The notes under the pieces: model-generated
What the model saw: the letters and a program-made list of their open reading frames with translations, nothing else
Told to the model about the DNA's origin: nothing
Databases searched by the model: none
Program-made: the position numbers and the translations under genes
From: CATQHQ01 sp965243805
GTDB lineage: Bacteria; Gemmatimonadota; Gemmatimonadetes; Longimicrobiales; Gaopeijiaceae
Assembly: GCA_965243805.1 (NCBI GenBank)
Contig: OZ251577.1
Location: forward strand, 1,860,001 to 1,924,000
Direction: 5' to 3'
Length of the DNA stretch: 64,000 bases
Shown: in pieces, positions 8,651-19,600 of the stretch
Numbering within the stretch: position 1 is the first letter of the stretch
How the letters are laid out: every line of letters starts with the position of its first letter

Positions 8651-8818
8651 TCTCTCGGAGCAACTGGAAGCGTACCACCGTCCCGCAGTGCACCGCAAGC
8701 TGGCTCCACGGACCTCCCACCAAGGCGCGGACGGGAGTCAGAACATTAGTCCCATTCGGCCAGTAGGGCTGGGCGACGATGCTGCTGCGCTTGGCGTGGC
8801 GACGGTTCGGGGCGGAGA

Positions 8819-8882
8819 CATGGGACGAGACACGAGACGGGACACGAAACAGCCCGTTGATGGGACATCCGACGGGACATTT
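8819..8882. repeat. Cluster of GGGACA-type short repeats
   Basis: Within 64 bases the motif CATGGGACGAGACACGAGAC is followed by CGGGACACG, TGGGACATC and CGGGACATT. The region lies upstream of the ORC-like gene and downstream of the giant surface-protein gene. The same GGGACA core recurs at 5978-6018, on the other side of the ATPase block. It may be a binding site array, but no palindrome is obvious. Confidence 0.35.
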
Positions 8883-8906
8883 CAGGTAGTAGAAATCCGT
8901 ACCTCG

Positions 8907-8930
8907 CTGTGTGGAGCTCGTCCACCACAG
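8907..8930 (-). terminator. Imperfect hairpin just after the giant surface-protein gene
   Basis: CTGTGTGGA then GCTCG then TCCACCACAG can fold into a stem with one bulged base, ending 2 bases from the stop codon of the surface-protein gene. No T-run follows on the minus strand, so it is a weak candidate for termination or mRNA protection. Confidence 0.3.
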
Positions 8931-8931
8931 G

Positions 8932-11900
8932 CTATTTGAACCCGATCTTGCCGAGGATACCGATCCGGTGCTCCGTGGGCTGAACGTCGCTGGCGACCTG
9001 CTCGCCGAAGAGGTCGATCGCGAACCGCAGGCCCTGGTGTTGGTCCAGGTGGTTGCCGTTGCCGGGGGTGCCGGCTTCGGTGGGCTCGGTGCCCAGCAGC
9101 TCCCAGCGCGTGCCGGCGTTGAGCCGGTAGCCGTCCGCGCCGTGGCGGGTCCATCTGCCGAACGGCGTCACCTGCGCGCCGCCCGGCAGGACCACGCCCC
9201 AGCCCAGCTCCAGTGCCACACGGTCCGGCGTCCAGCCGGGCATGTTGCCGCCGAGCGCGGTGCCGGCGGACGGTGCTGTCGGGTCGCCCAGCGGGGCGGC
9301 TTGGTGCGGAGCGAACCCGGCCTGGGCCTGCCACAGCGACTGGGCGCCGCTGGCTGCCTCGCCCCACGTCGGCTCGACCGAGAACGACAGCCCGCCCTGA
9401 TCACGGCCCGGCTGCAACCGCACCGCGAACCCGGCGCCCCACTCTCGGAACGCGCTCGTCTGGTGCGCCACCAGCGCGCGGCCGCGCGCCTCGAAGCTGA
9501 ACCCGGTGGGCACATGCGCGAACCCCAGCGCCGCGCCAGCCTCCGCGCCCAGACCACTCTCCGCGTCGCCGCCGTCCCAGCGACCGCCGAGATCGAGCCG
9601 GCCTTGCAGGGCCGCGCCCTCGCCCACCGCCCACTGGCCGCTCAGCTCCGGTGCAAACCGCACCCGCTGCGCCACGGCCGTGACGCCCGCCAAGTCCACC
9701 GCGGCGTCCGACTCGATGCGCACCGCGAAGGCGTCGGCGCGCAGCGCCAACGGTCCGATCAGCTCCTGGCGCGCGCCCACCGCCGCCATGCGCATCCGGA
9801 TGTCGGTGCTGAACCGCCCGCCCACCGTTTCCGTCAGGTCCGCCGAGCCCCGGCCCGCGCCCACCAAGCCCCACAGCCCCAGCCCCTGGCGGGGCGACCA
9901 GTGCAGGTAGGGGTAGGTGCTGGTCAGGCGGGCGTCCACCGTGCCCGTGCCGTTGTGCCTGCTGGTGAACTCGGAGTCGAGTGCGCTGCGCGAGCCCGCC
10001 AGCCCCAGCAGCAGCCCCGAGCCGAACCGGTAGTCCAGCCCGGCGTAGATCGAGCGCGTGCCGCCCTCGAGCAGGAGCCCGTCGTTCGGCGCGCTCTCGA
10101 ACTCGCTGCCGTTCGCCTGGCCCCACAGCGTCCAGCCCGAGCGGGAGGGCGACGCCTGGGGTGCCGCGCTGTCGGGTACGCCCGCCGTTGCGGAGCCGGT
10201 GCCAGAGGCGTCGGCATCCGTGGACGAAGCCGGGTCGCCAGAGGCGTTGCCGCCGAACGACAGTTGGAACGAGCTGCCGGTCAGGAGGTCGCGGCTCGAC
10301 AGCGGGTCGAACTCGATGGCCCCGGTCGATCCGTCCGCGCCTTCCTGCTGGCCTGTGTAGGTGCCGCCAGCGCCGAAGCCGTCCATGGCGTCCATGGCGC
10401 CGGGACCGCCCATGGCGCCGTCGCCGCCGAACAACAGCGCCGCCATGTCGAGGTGCGTGCCGCCGGCACCGCCGCCCAAGCCCGCGCCGGCCGCACGGGG
10501 GGCCGTGAACTGCATCCCCAGCAGGCTCGACGCGCTCCGCGCCAAGCTCCCGATGCCGCACTGCTGGCTACCGAGTTCACCGCCAAACGAACCGCAGTCC
10601 AGCGAGCGGCCGCCCAGACTCACGTGCGAACCGCCCGACGAGGACTCGAGGCCCAGACGGCCGCCGATCACGTCCACCGTCTCGGCGCCCAGCGAGCGGC
10701 CGAACGCCGTCAGCGCCATCTGCAACGTGCGCGCCCGCTCCGACCGCGACGGCTCCACCGTCACCTGTACCTGCTGCGTCGCCGTCAGGCCGCCCGGGTC
10801 GCTCGCCGTCACCGTCACCATCGCCATCCCCAGCGCCTGCGGCGCGATCGACAGCCGTCCGCCCGCCGTCACCGACGCGATCGCGACGCCCGGCGACGAC
10901 GACTCGGCCACGTAGCTCAACGCGTCGCCGTCCGGGTCCCGGAAGTACGGCGCCAAGTCCTCCTCCGCAGCAGCACCGTACGCCTCCAGCACCTTCGGCG
11001 CCATCGCGCCCAACGCCTCGGGACCCTCGTTCTCGTCCAGCAGTTCCACTGTCGCTCGGACCTCGTCCGACAGTCCGCCCGCGTCCTCCACACGCACCGT
11101 CAGCGCGAACGACGCAGGGCCAGCCTCGTAGTCCTCGCCCGGACCCACGTAGCGCACTTCGCCGGTCGCGCCGTCCACCTGGAATCGTCCGGCGTCGCCT
11201 TCCGCCAAGCTGTACGTCAGCGCGTCGCCCTCGTCCGGGTCCGTCGCCTCCGTCTGGCCCAGCAGCACGGGTCCGCGAGCGTTCTCCGACAGCTCGAACG
11301 CATATGCAGTGTCGGCGAACGCCGGCGCCTCGTTCTCATTCAGCACCGCCACCGTCACGCTTGCCGTGTCCGCCAACCCGCCCGCGTCCGTCGCCTGCAC
11401 CGCCAGCACGTACTCGGGCGGGCCGGCCTCGTAGTCCTCGCCCGCGCCCACGTAGCGCACCTCGCCCGTCGCGCCGTCCACCTCGAAGCGCCCGGCGTCG
11501 CCCTCTGCCAAGCTGTACTCCACGACGTCGCCCTCGTCCTCGTCCGTGGCTTCCACCATCCCCAGCGCCATCGGGCCGGGCGCGTTCTCCGACAGCTCGT
11601 ACGCGTATGCCGAGTCGGCGAACACGGGCGCCTCGTTCACGTCCAGCAGCGTCACCACCGCCGCCGTCGTCGCCGACAGCCCAGCGCGGTCCACCGCCAC
11701 CACCGTGAACTCCCAGCTCGTTGGGCCGGTCTCGTAGTCCTCGCCCTCGCCCGCGTAGCGCACCTCGCCCGTCGCGGCGTCCACCTCAAACCGCTCCGAA
11801 TCCGGGCCCGCCAGCAGGTACCTCACCGTGTCCGCAACGTCGGCGTCCACAGCCGACACCATCCCCAGCGCCACGGGTCCGGCCATCCCCTCGTTGAGCT

Positions 11901-14900
11901 CCCACTCGTAGCGCTCGGCGCCGAACACGGGGGGCTCGTTCTCGTCCATCACCGTCACCTCGACACGCACGTCCGCCGTCAGGCCGCCGCCGTCCGTCGC
12001 CCGCACCACCAGCTCCCAGCGGCCAGGCTCGGCCTCCGCGTCCTCGCCGGCGCCCACGTACCGCACCACGCCGCTCGCAGCCACCACCTCGAACCGCTCC
12101 GCGTCGCCCTCCGCCAGCATGTACCGCGCTCGGTCGCCGGCGTCTGGGTCCACAGCCGCAACCTTCCCCAACACCACCGGACCCGCAGCGTTCTCCGCCA
12201 GCACGAACGCATACGCCGTGTCCGCGAACGCAGGCGCCTCGTTCTCGTCGCGCAGCAGCACCGCCACGACCACTTCGGCGCGCAGCCCGGCCAGGTCCGT
12301 CGCGCTCACCGTCAGCTCCCACGACTTGGTGCCGTCCGCTTCGTAGTCCTCGCCCGCGCCCACGTACGTCACCTCGCCCGTCGCAGCGTCCAGCTCGAAG
12401 AGCCCGCCCGCGCCGCCGTCCGACTCCAGCGCATACCGCAGCGTGTCGCTCTCGTCCAGGTCCACCGCCTGAGCCACGCCCACCACCACCGGGCCGACGG
12501 CGTTCTCCGGCAGGCCGAACTCGAAGCGCTCCATCACGAACGCCGGCGGGTCGTTCACGTTCACCACCAGCACGCGCACCACCGCGCGGCCCACGCGTCC
12601 GTCGCCCGCCACCGCCCGCACCTCCATCACGTAGTTGGACCTAGCCTCCGCGTCGGTGCCCTCGCCCACGTACGTCACCTCGCCGCTCCGGGCGTCCAGC
12701 TCGAAGAGCCCCTCGCTGCCGTCGCCCAGTTCGTACGTCACCTCGCCGCCGAACGGGTCCTCCGCAGCCACCGTGCCCACCACCAGCGGGCCGGGCACGT
12801 CCTCCACCAGCTCGAACTCGTACTCCGCCGCGCCGAAGTACGGGTCCGTGCCTCCGCCGCCGGTCACGCCCTGTCCCTCCACGTTCTCCAGCGCGTAGCT
12901 CCCCAGCGCCACATCCGCCACGGCCGAACCGCCCGCGATCACGATCGCCGCGCCAGCACCCAGCTCCAGCGCATCCTCCGGCACGCTGAAGCCGTCCGGG
13001 TCCGTGTCCGCCGGCACCACCCGGTACCGGAACGCCAGCACGTTCGTTCCGCTCCCCGAGGCGTACGCCGCCTGCCGCCGGGCGTTCCCGATCACCAGCG
13101 CCAGCCGCGGGACGCCCGTCACCGCCACCACGCGGCTGAACGCCACTCGCACCTCGATCTCCTCGCCCGCTCGGTACGACGCACCGCTCGGCGCGCTCGC
13201 CACCCTCGCCCGCGTCACCACCGGCACCGCCTCCACCCTGCCGTCCACCCGGTGGTTCGGGTCGTTGGCGGTGACGTGCGTACCCAGACTCAGCACCGCG
13301 TTGCGCACGCCGTCCGCAGCGTTCTTGATCGTCCCGCCGTTCAGCGTCAGCCCGCTCGCCGTCACGACGATCCCGCCCTCGTCGTGCCCACCTGCCCCCG
13401 CGCCGCCCGAGCCCGCGCCCTGCACCCAGTACTCGAACGTCAGCGCCGCCGTTCCCGAACCCTGGACGTACCTTGCCTGCCGCGCCACGGCGTCGATGGC
13501 CAGCGCCAGTTGCGGGGCGTCCGTCACCACCACCGCCCGGTCGAACTGCACCCGCAACGCGATCTGCTCGCCCAATCCATACGTGGATGCGTCGGGGGTG
13601 CTGGCGAAACTCAGCCCGGTCACTGACGCCGGCGCGATCGTGCCGTCCACTTGGTGGCCCGTCTGCGGCGCTGTCAGCGCATGCGTGCCCAGCCCCAGCG
13701 ACGCCGCCAGTGGCGTGGTACGGCGCACGTCGTTGATCGCGCCCGAGTTCAGTGTCAGCGCGCTCGCGCCCACCTCGATCCCGTCCCCGTCCTTGTCCAA
13801 AGCCACCACCACGTACCGGAACGTCAGAACCTTCGTGCCCGTGCCCGAGACGTACACCGCCTGCCGCGTGTTCGCGCCGACCTCCAGCGCCAGCTGCGGC
13901 GTCCCGCCCGTCGTCACCACGTTCACCCCACGGGTGAAGGTCACCTCCACCTCGATCGCCTCGTCCCGCCCGTACGTGCTCGCCGCCGGCGGAGTGCTGG
14001 AAACCGCCACGCCGCTCACCGCCGCCGCTACAAGGTTGCCGAGCACCTTGTGGTCCGCGCTGTTGGTGATCTCGTGGCCCGCCAAGCTCAGCACCGCGTC
14101 CGCCGTGCCGCCGGCCACCTTGATCGTCCCGCCGTTCAGCGCCAGCGCGCTCGCGCCGATGCTGATCCCGTCGTTGTCCAAGTCGACCGCCGCCACCTCG
14201 TACTGGAACGTCAGCTCCGTCGTGCCCGTGCCCGACACGTACGGCGCCGTCCGCGGGTTCGTGATGCCCAGCGTCAGCTGCGGCGTGCCGCCCGTCGTGG
14301 TCACGTCCACCGCCCTGTTGAACTCCACAACGACCTCGATCGTGTCCCTCAGCTCGTAGGTGTCGCCCACCACCGGATCGTTCAGCGTCAGCCCCGTCAC
14401 GTACGTCGCCGCGTCCACCAGGTGGTCCCCGTCGTTCGAGATCGCGTGGCTGCCCAGCCCCAGGTTCGCCGCCGTCGTCCCGCCCGAGATCGTGATCGTC
14501 CCTCCGTTCAGTGCCAGCGCATTCACGCTCACGCCGTCCGTGTCCTCGTCCATCGCCGCCACGTCGTATCCGAACGTCAGCGTCTCCGTGCCCGTGCCCG
14601 AGGCGTAGTCCGCCTGCCGCGTTGCCGTCCCGATCCCGAGCGCCAGCGACGGCGTGCCGTCCGTCGTGGTCACGTCCACCAGCTTGTCGAACGTCACCTC
14701 CACCTCGATCTGCTCGTTGAACCCGTACGTGCTCCCGGTTGCCGGCGCGCTCGAGAACGACACGCCGGTCACGTTCGGCGCCACCTCCACCGAACCGTCC
14801 ACCTTGTGGCCCCCAGCGTCCGAGATCGCATGCGCGCCCAGCGCCAGGCCAGCTGCCGCGCCGCCGGACCGGGCGTCGTTGATCGTGCCGCTGTTCAGCT

Positions 14901-16437
14901 TCAGAGTGTCCACGCTCAACCCGTCCGCGTCCGCGTCGCCCGACGCCACCACGTGCCGGAACGTCAGCGCCGACGTGCCCGTGCCGCCCGCGTAGTCCGC
15001 CTGCACCGTGTCCGTCCCCAGCAGCAAGTCCAGCTGCGGCGTGCCCGTCACCGCCACCGAACGGTTGAACGTCACCCGCGCTTCGATCGCCTCGCTCAAC
15101 CCGTACGTGTCTCCGCTAGCCGGACTGCTCGTCAGCGCCAAGCCCACCACGCCCATCGCCGCCGAGCCGTCCACCTTGTGGCCGATCTGGTTGCCCAACG
15201 CCGCCTCTCGCAACGCCCTCACAACGTTCGTAGGCGACGCCGAAACCGTGTCCGTGATCGTCCCGCCGCTCAGGCCCAAATGGGTGCCGAAAGTGCTCAA
15301 CCCGTCCGTGTCAGAATCCGCGGCCACCACCACGTACCGGAACAACAAGTCCGTCGTGCCCGTCCCCGACACGTACCGCGCCTGGCGCGTGTTCGCTCCG
15401 ATCTGCAAACCCAGTTGCGGCGTGCCGCCCGTCGTGTCCACCGCCACCGGCTGCGTGAACTTCACCGTCGCCTGTATGGTGTCGCCCGCAAAGTGCGTGT
15501 CGCCCCCCGCCGGCGCGCCCAACGTCACGCTCGTTATCCCCGGCGTGCCCTGGCTCCCGTCCACCTTGCGGTCGCCGTCGTTCACGATCGCCTGGCGGCC
15601 CATGTGGCGGGACGTAAAGTGACTGATCACTCCGCCGATCAACGCCCGCCCCTCGATGGTGTACCCGTCGGCGTCCAGGTCGTTCGCCTGCACGGCGTAA
15701 CGGAAAGCCCAATTCGTCGACTGGTTCCCGCTGTCGTAGTCCATCCGCCGGACCTTGTCGCCGATCTTTATCAGAACCTTAATCTGGTTGCTCCAGTTCT
15801 GACCCCGGAAGCCGACGCTCCGGTTGAATACCAACGTGATCCAGATTGTCTCGCCGAGCTTGTAGGTGTCGCCGCTCGCCGGGTCGTTCTGCAGAATGTT
15901 GACGACGCCGGCGTTGTTCCCAGTGCTGGCACCGTTGTTTAACGTCTGGACCTGTCGGCTCGCGTCGTCCGTGAACGCGTGCGTCCCCAAGTTCAAGTTT
16001 GCCGCTGCGCCGCCGCTGGACGCGGTGATCGTGCCGCTGTTCAGCTGGAGCGCGTCCGCTGCGATGCTGATCCCCGTGGAATCCGTGTCGCCGTACACGA
16101 CTTCGTATGCGAACAACAGCGTGTCCGTCCCCGTGCCCGAAGCGTATTCCGCAAAGCAGTCCGTGCACGAGTCAATCCCCAGCACGACATGAGGAGTGCC
16201 CGTCACGTCCACAGAATCGCTGAACGCCACCTTGACTCGGATCACCTCGGTGTTCCAGAACTCGTCCCTAAAGTGTACTTCCTTCTGGTTCGACGCGCTC
16301 GGTGAATTCACCGACAGCCCGGTCACCGTGGGAGTCTGGGCCGCGAGTTGATCCGCGAACCCGCCGAGGCCCGCCAGGACGATGGTTGCGACTCCGACGA
16401 CTCCGACGACCCGAGCTGCCACGCGACCGAGCGTCAT
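8932..16437 (-). CDS. Giant secreted repeat protein: Ig-like and cadherin-like repeats with C-terminal autotransporter-type barrel
   Basis: 2501 aa from ATG 16437. Residues 1-33 look like a signal peptide (VVGVVGVATIVLAGLGG, ending LAAQ). Then come 9 repeats of about 110-130 aa with the pattern PxxGxTYxxxExIxxxVxFxxxV, then YxSGTGT, FxYxV, DxDxDG and HxVDG. Six cadherin-like repeats of about 100 aa follow (YxFxLxENxxGPVxxGxV, GEVxYVGxGEDYE) with acidic calcium-binding-type positions. After an Ig-like domain and a Gly/Ala/Met-rich linker, the last 300 aa form an outer-membrane barrel (WTLWGQANGSEF to the end, GILGKIGFK). It is probably exported through the barrel for adhesion at the cell surface. 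A longer start at GTG 16515 would run through the 18-G tract. Confidence 0.85.
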   Translation of the reverse strand: MTLGRVAARVVGVVGVATIVLAGLGGFADQLAAQTPTVTGLSVNSPSASNQKEVHFRDEFWNTEVIRVKVAFSDSVDVTGTPHVVLGIDSCTDCFAEYASGTGTDTLLFAYEVVYGDTDSTGISIAADALQLNSGTITASSGGAAANLNLGTHAFTDDASRQVQTLNNGASTGNNAGVVNILQNDPASGDTYKLGETIWITLVFNRSVGFRGQNWSNQIKVLIKIGDKVRRMDYDSGNQSTNWAFRYAVQANDLDADGYTIEGRALIGGVISHFTSRHMGRQAIVNDGDRKVDGSQGTPGITSVTLGAPAGGDTHFAGDTIQATVKFTQPVAVDTTGGTPQLGLQIGANTRQARYVSGTGTTDLLFRYVVVAADSDTDGLSTFGTHLGLSGGTITDTVSASPTNVVRALREAALGNQIGHKVDGSAAMGVVGLALTSSPASGDTYGLSEAIEARVTFNRSVAVTGTPQLDLLLGTDTVQADYAGGTGTSALTFRHVVASGDADADGLSVDTLKLNSGTINDARSGGAAAGLALGAHAISDAGGHKVDGSVEVAPNVTGVSFSSAPATGSTYGFNEQIEVEVTFDKLVDVTTTDGTPSLALGIGTATRQADYASGTGTETLTFGYDVAAMDEDTDGVSVNALALNGGTITISGGTTAANLGLGSHAISNDGDHLVDAATYVTGLTLNDPVVGDTYELRDTIEVVVEFNRAVDVTTTGGTPQLTLGITNPRTAPYVSGTGTTELTFQYEVAAVDLDNDGISIGASALALNGGTIKVAGGTADAVLSLAGHEITNSADHKVLGNLVAAAVSGVAVSSTPPAASTYGRDEAIEVEVTFTRGVNVVTTGGTPQLALEVGANTRQAVYVSGTGTKVLTFRYVVVALDKDGDGIEVGASALTLNSGAINDVRRTTPLAASLGLGTHALTAPQTGHQVDGTIAPASVTGLSFASTPDASTYGLGEQIALRVQFDRAVVVTDAPQLALAIDAVARQARYVQGSGTAALTFEYWVQGAGSGGAGAGGHDEGGIVVTASGLTLNGGTIKNAADGVRNAVLSLGTHVTANDPNHRVDGRVEAVPVVTRARVASAPSGASYRAGEEIEVRVAFSRVVAVTGVPRLALVIGNARRQAAYASGSGTNVLAFRYRVVPADTDPDGFSVPEDALELGAGAAIVIAGGSAVADVALGSYALENVEGQGVTGGGGTDPYFGAAEYEFELVEDVPGPLVVGTVAAEDPFGGEVTYELGDGSEGLFELDARSGEVTYVGEGTDAEARSNYVMEVRAVAGDGRVGRAVVRVLVVNVNDPPAFVMERFEFGLPENAVGPVVVGVAQAVDLDESDTLRYALESDGGAGGLFELDAATGEVTYVGAGEDYEADGTKSWELTVSATDLAGLRAEVVVAVLLRDENEAPAFADTAYAFVLAENAAGPVVLGKVAAVDPDAGDRARYMLAEGDAERFEVVAASGVVRYVGAGEDAEAEPGRWELVVRATDGGGLTADVRVEVTVMDENEPPVFGAERYEWELNEGMAGPVALGMVSAVDADVADTVRYLLAGPDSERFEVDAATGEVRYAGEGEDYETGPTSWEFTVVAVDRAGLSATTAAVVTLLDVNEAPVFADSAYAYELSENAPGPMALGMVEATDEDEGDVVEYSLAEGDAGRFEVDGATGEVRYVGAGEDYEAGPPEYVLAVQATDAGGLADTASVTVAVLNENEAPAFADTAYAFELSENARGPVLLGQTEATDPDEGDALTYSLAEGDAGRFQVDGATGEVRYVGPGEDYEAGPASFALTVRVEDAGGLSDEVRATVELLDENEGPEALGAMAPKVLEAYGAAAEEDLAPYFRDPDGDALSYVAESSSPGVAIASVTAGGRLSIAPQALGMAMVTVTASDPGGLTATQQVQVTVEPSRSERARTLQMALTAFGRSLGAETVDVIGGRLGLESSSGGSHVSLGGRSLDCGSFGGELGSQQCGIGSLARSASSLLGMQFTAPRAAGAGLGGGAGGTHLDMAALLFGGDGAMGGPGAMDAMDGFGAGGTYTGQQEGADGSTGAIEFDPLSSRDLLTGSSFQLSFGGNASGDPASSTDADASGTGSATAGVPDSAAPQASPSRSGWTLWGQANGSEFESAPNDGLLLEGGTRSIYAGLDYRFGSGLLLGLAGSRSALDSEFTSRHNGTGTVDARLTSTYPYLHWSPRQGLGLWGLVGAGRGSADLTETVGGRFSTDIRMRMAAVGARQELIGPLALRADAFAVRIESDAAVDLAGVTAVAQRVRFAPELSGQWAVGEGAALQGRLDLGGRWDGGDAESGLGAEAGAALGFAHVPTGFSFEARGRALVAHQTSAFREWGAGFAVRLQPGRDQGGLSFSVEPTWGEAASGAQSLWQAQAGFAPHQAAPLGDPTAPSAGTALGGNMPGWTPDRVALELGWGVVLPGGAQVTPFGRWTRHGADGYRLNAGTRWELLGTEPTEAGTPGNGNHLDQHQGLRFAIDLFGEQVASDVQPTEHRIGILGKIGFK

Positions 16438-16468
16438 GGCCGGAGCCGCAGGCCACGAGAGAGAAAAC

Positions 16469-16486
16469 GGGGGGGGGGGGGGGGGG
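16469..16486. repeat. 18-G homopolymer tract upstream of the giant surface-protein gene
   Basis: On the coding (minus) strand this is C18, lying 32-49 bases before ATG 16437. If translation starts at ATG, the tract is in the leader, where length changes could alter promoter spacing or mRNA structure. If it starts at GTG 16515, which is in frame and 26 codons upstream, the tract encodes a run of prolines and its length would decide whether the protein is made. Neither start has a clear ribosome site. Confidence 0.8.
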
Positions 16487-16653
16487 CGAAATTCACGTTT
16501 ACCTACCGTATTCACCAGTGGAGTGAGGGGGCGGTGCGGCGACGAAGCCAATATGGTGAGGGCTCCGTTTCGGGTCAACAAGTCGATCCGCGCCGGGCTG
16601 ACGGACACCCGGTCTTGCACGAACCGGCGGTCGCGATGTAGCGTCCCATTCCC

Positions 16654-19600
16654 GTGATTCCTTCCATCGTCGCATCGGAGGTCCTGGTCGCCCTCCGGGA
16701 CTTCCTGAAGACCGGCTACGGCCCGTCCACCCCCGAGCTGGCTGGCGTCGTGGACGACTTCTTGGCCGACCCGGACAACTTGGCCAAGGGGCCGTACCTG
16801 TCCCTCTCGCTTCCCTTCGAGCGAGCACCGGAGGGCGGCGAGCCGTTCCCCCGCATTCCGCTGGGCTTCACACCCTACAAGCACCAGCGCGCGGCGTTCG
16901 AGCGGCTGTCGCCCGACACGGGACGGTCCACGGTGATCGCCACGGGCACGGGTTCGGGCAAGACCGAGTGCTTTCTATACCCGGTCCTGGAGTACTGTCG
17001 GCGGCAGGCGGGCAGGAAGGGCATCAAGGCGGTTGTCGTCTACCCGATGAACGCGCTGGCGTCGGACCAGGCGCGGCGCATTGCCCAGATCGTGCGCGGC
17101 ACGCCGGCGTTGCGGGGCAAGGTGACGGCAGGGTTGTTCATCGGACAGACGGCAAAGTCGCTCCACGAGCGGATGGGACCCGACAATGTGATCACCGACC
17201 GTGCAGCGATGCGCGACCGACCGCCCGACATCCTGCTCACCAACTACAAGATGCTGGACTACCTGATGATCCGCCCGCGGGACCGGCGGCTCTGGTGCCA
17301 CAACGAGCCCGACACGCTGCGCTACCTAGTGGTGGACGAGCTACACACCTTCGACGGTGCCCGGGGCACCGACTTGGCCTGTCTGATCCGACGCCTGCGG
17401 ATGCGGCTGGGCGCGCCGGCGGAGAAGCTGGTGTGCGTCGGCACGTCGGCGACGCTGGGCGGCGACCCCCGCGAGTACGTCTCCCGCATCTTCGACCAGC
17501 GGTTCGACCAGGGTTCGATCGTCGGCGAGTCGCGCCAAACGATCGACGACTTCTTGGGCGACGCCCTGATCCGCCGCCACCTGCTGGCTTCGAGCGAATC
17601 GGCCGCCGTCGTGGATCATCGGCGCTACGACACGACGGAAGCGTACCTCCGCGCCCAGCACGAGCTCTTCCTGGGGGAGCCGATTGACGGGACGTTCCAC
17701 TCGGCAGATTGGCGCGTGGGACTGGGCGAGAAGCTCCGGGAGCACATCGTCTTCGTGAACCTGTTGCGTGCGCTGGACGGGCGTCCTACGGCGTTGCCCG
17801 AGCTGGCGAAGCGGTTGCGGGGCAGCCTGCCCGTCGCCAACGACTCGGAAGCGCTGGGCGTGCTGAACGGATTGTGCGCGCTGATCTCGGCGGCCCGGGT
17901 CCGGGTGCGACCCGGTGGAGAAGGCGGCCGGGGCAGTGACGCGAACGACGACCAGTTGCAGCCGTTTCTTCATGTGGGTGTTCACCTGTGGGTGCGCGAG
18001 CTTCGGCGCATGGTGTGCAGCGTTGGGAGCGAGAGGGGTTTGGACCGCGATCCATCGCCGTTCCGCCTTCGCCACTCCGACGACCTGAAGGCCGACGAAG
18101 CGTTTGTGCACCTGCCGTTGGTTCAGTGCCGAGAGTGCCGCGCCACGGGATGGCTCACCAAGCCTAGCATGGCTGGCGGGGGCAGCACCAAGGTGTTGTC
18201 GGCCCGAACGCAAGACGGCCTAGGAGAGATCTACGGCGCCTTCTTCGGGCGCGACTTGGACACGGCCTTTCTCTTTCCGGGACTCGCGCCCGCCGCGGGC
18301 ATGGCCGGAGCGGCGACGAAGGGAATGCAGTCGCTCCTTTGCGGATCGTGCGGTGCGCTGACTTCAGCAGGTAGCGGCGACGGTGGCCGTTCTGGCGACA
18401 GCGGCCGCTCCAGTGGCGGCGAGCCCGCCTGCCGTTCGTGCGGGAACCGGTCGCTTGTGCACGTCTTCCGGCCCGTTTCGGTGACGAGCGGCGGAAGCGC
18501 GTCTGGAGGCGCGTCTGGAAGCACCAAGTCTCGGCTCTCCACCGACTGTCCCTACTGCAACGCTCGCAACGCCATGGTGATCGTGGGTGCTCGGGCGTCC
18601 AGTCTCTTGTCCGCGGCGCTGAACCAGACGGTCTCGTCGCGCCACAACGCCGACGCCAAGGTGATTGCTTTTTCCGACAACGTGCAGGACGCCGCCCACC
18701 GTGCGGGCTACATGTCGGCCCGGACCTGGCGCACCAACATGCGGGCTGCAATCGCGCAAACGGTGGCGGACTCGGACGCGGATCATCTTTCCCTAGCCGA
18801 GCTCATGGAGCAGGTCGTCGCCCGCTGGCGCAACCGCTGGACCGCCGCCCGCGACCAAGTCCCGCAACCCGACCAACTCCCCCAGCCCGACCTAGCCCGC
18901 TTCGTTGGCGAGTTCATCGCCCCGGACCGCCGGTGGCTCAACGAGTTCCGAGAACTGGAGAGCACGGGCCGGTTGCCCGCCGACTCGAAGTTGCCCGGCT
19001 TGGTGGCAAAGCGGATGCGCTGGGACACGATCGCCGAGTTCGGCCAGCGGTCGGCGATTGGACGCACGTTGGAGAACACCCGAACGGCCGCAGTCGGCGT
19101 GCACGGAGCCACGCTGGCCCAAGCCTGCGAGCTTGCACAACGTCGGCTCCGCGAAGAGGTGGAGGGCCTTCGCGACGCCCCGGACCGAGTGGCCCGCGCC
19201 CTGGTGCTGGGCGTGGTGCGACGCATGAAGGACCGAGGCGCGATCCTGACCGATCTGGTGAGCAGATACCTAGCACGGGGCGGAGACACCTACGTGTTGC
19301 GAAACGACCTTGCCCTGCCGGACTACGGCACCCACCGGTCGGCGGTCCCTGTCTTCCCCGGCGAGCGGGCGCAGGCCAGCAAGCCGGGCATTGAAGCCGT
19401 GTTCGGCCCGGGTGGCCGCGACGGCGCAGGTCGCAGCTCGTGGTACCGCAAGTGGACGCAGAAGGTCTTGGACCACGAAGGCTTGGCCATGGCGGCCCGC
19501 GACTCCGACGTGGCGCTCCGCATCGTCTTTCGGGCGATGGAGGACGCTGGGCTCGCACGCAAAGTGAACACCGACCAAGGACGACACGCCTGGGGGTTGG

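Noticed and set aside
8911..13626. A 1571-aa plus-strand open frame
   Set aside because: It lies antisense to the giant repeat protein, is Arg/Ala/His/Gln-rich without domains, and is a usual shadow of GC-rich repeat coding DNA.
13651..15942. A 763-aa plus-strand open frame
   Set aside because: Same cause: antisense to the Ig-like repeats, with an Arg/His-rich composition and no motif.
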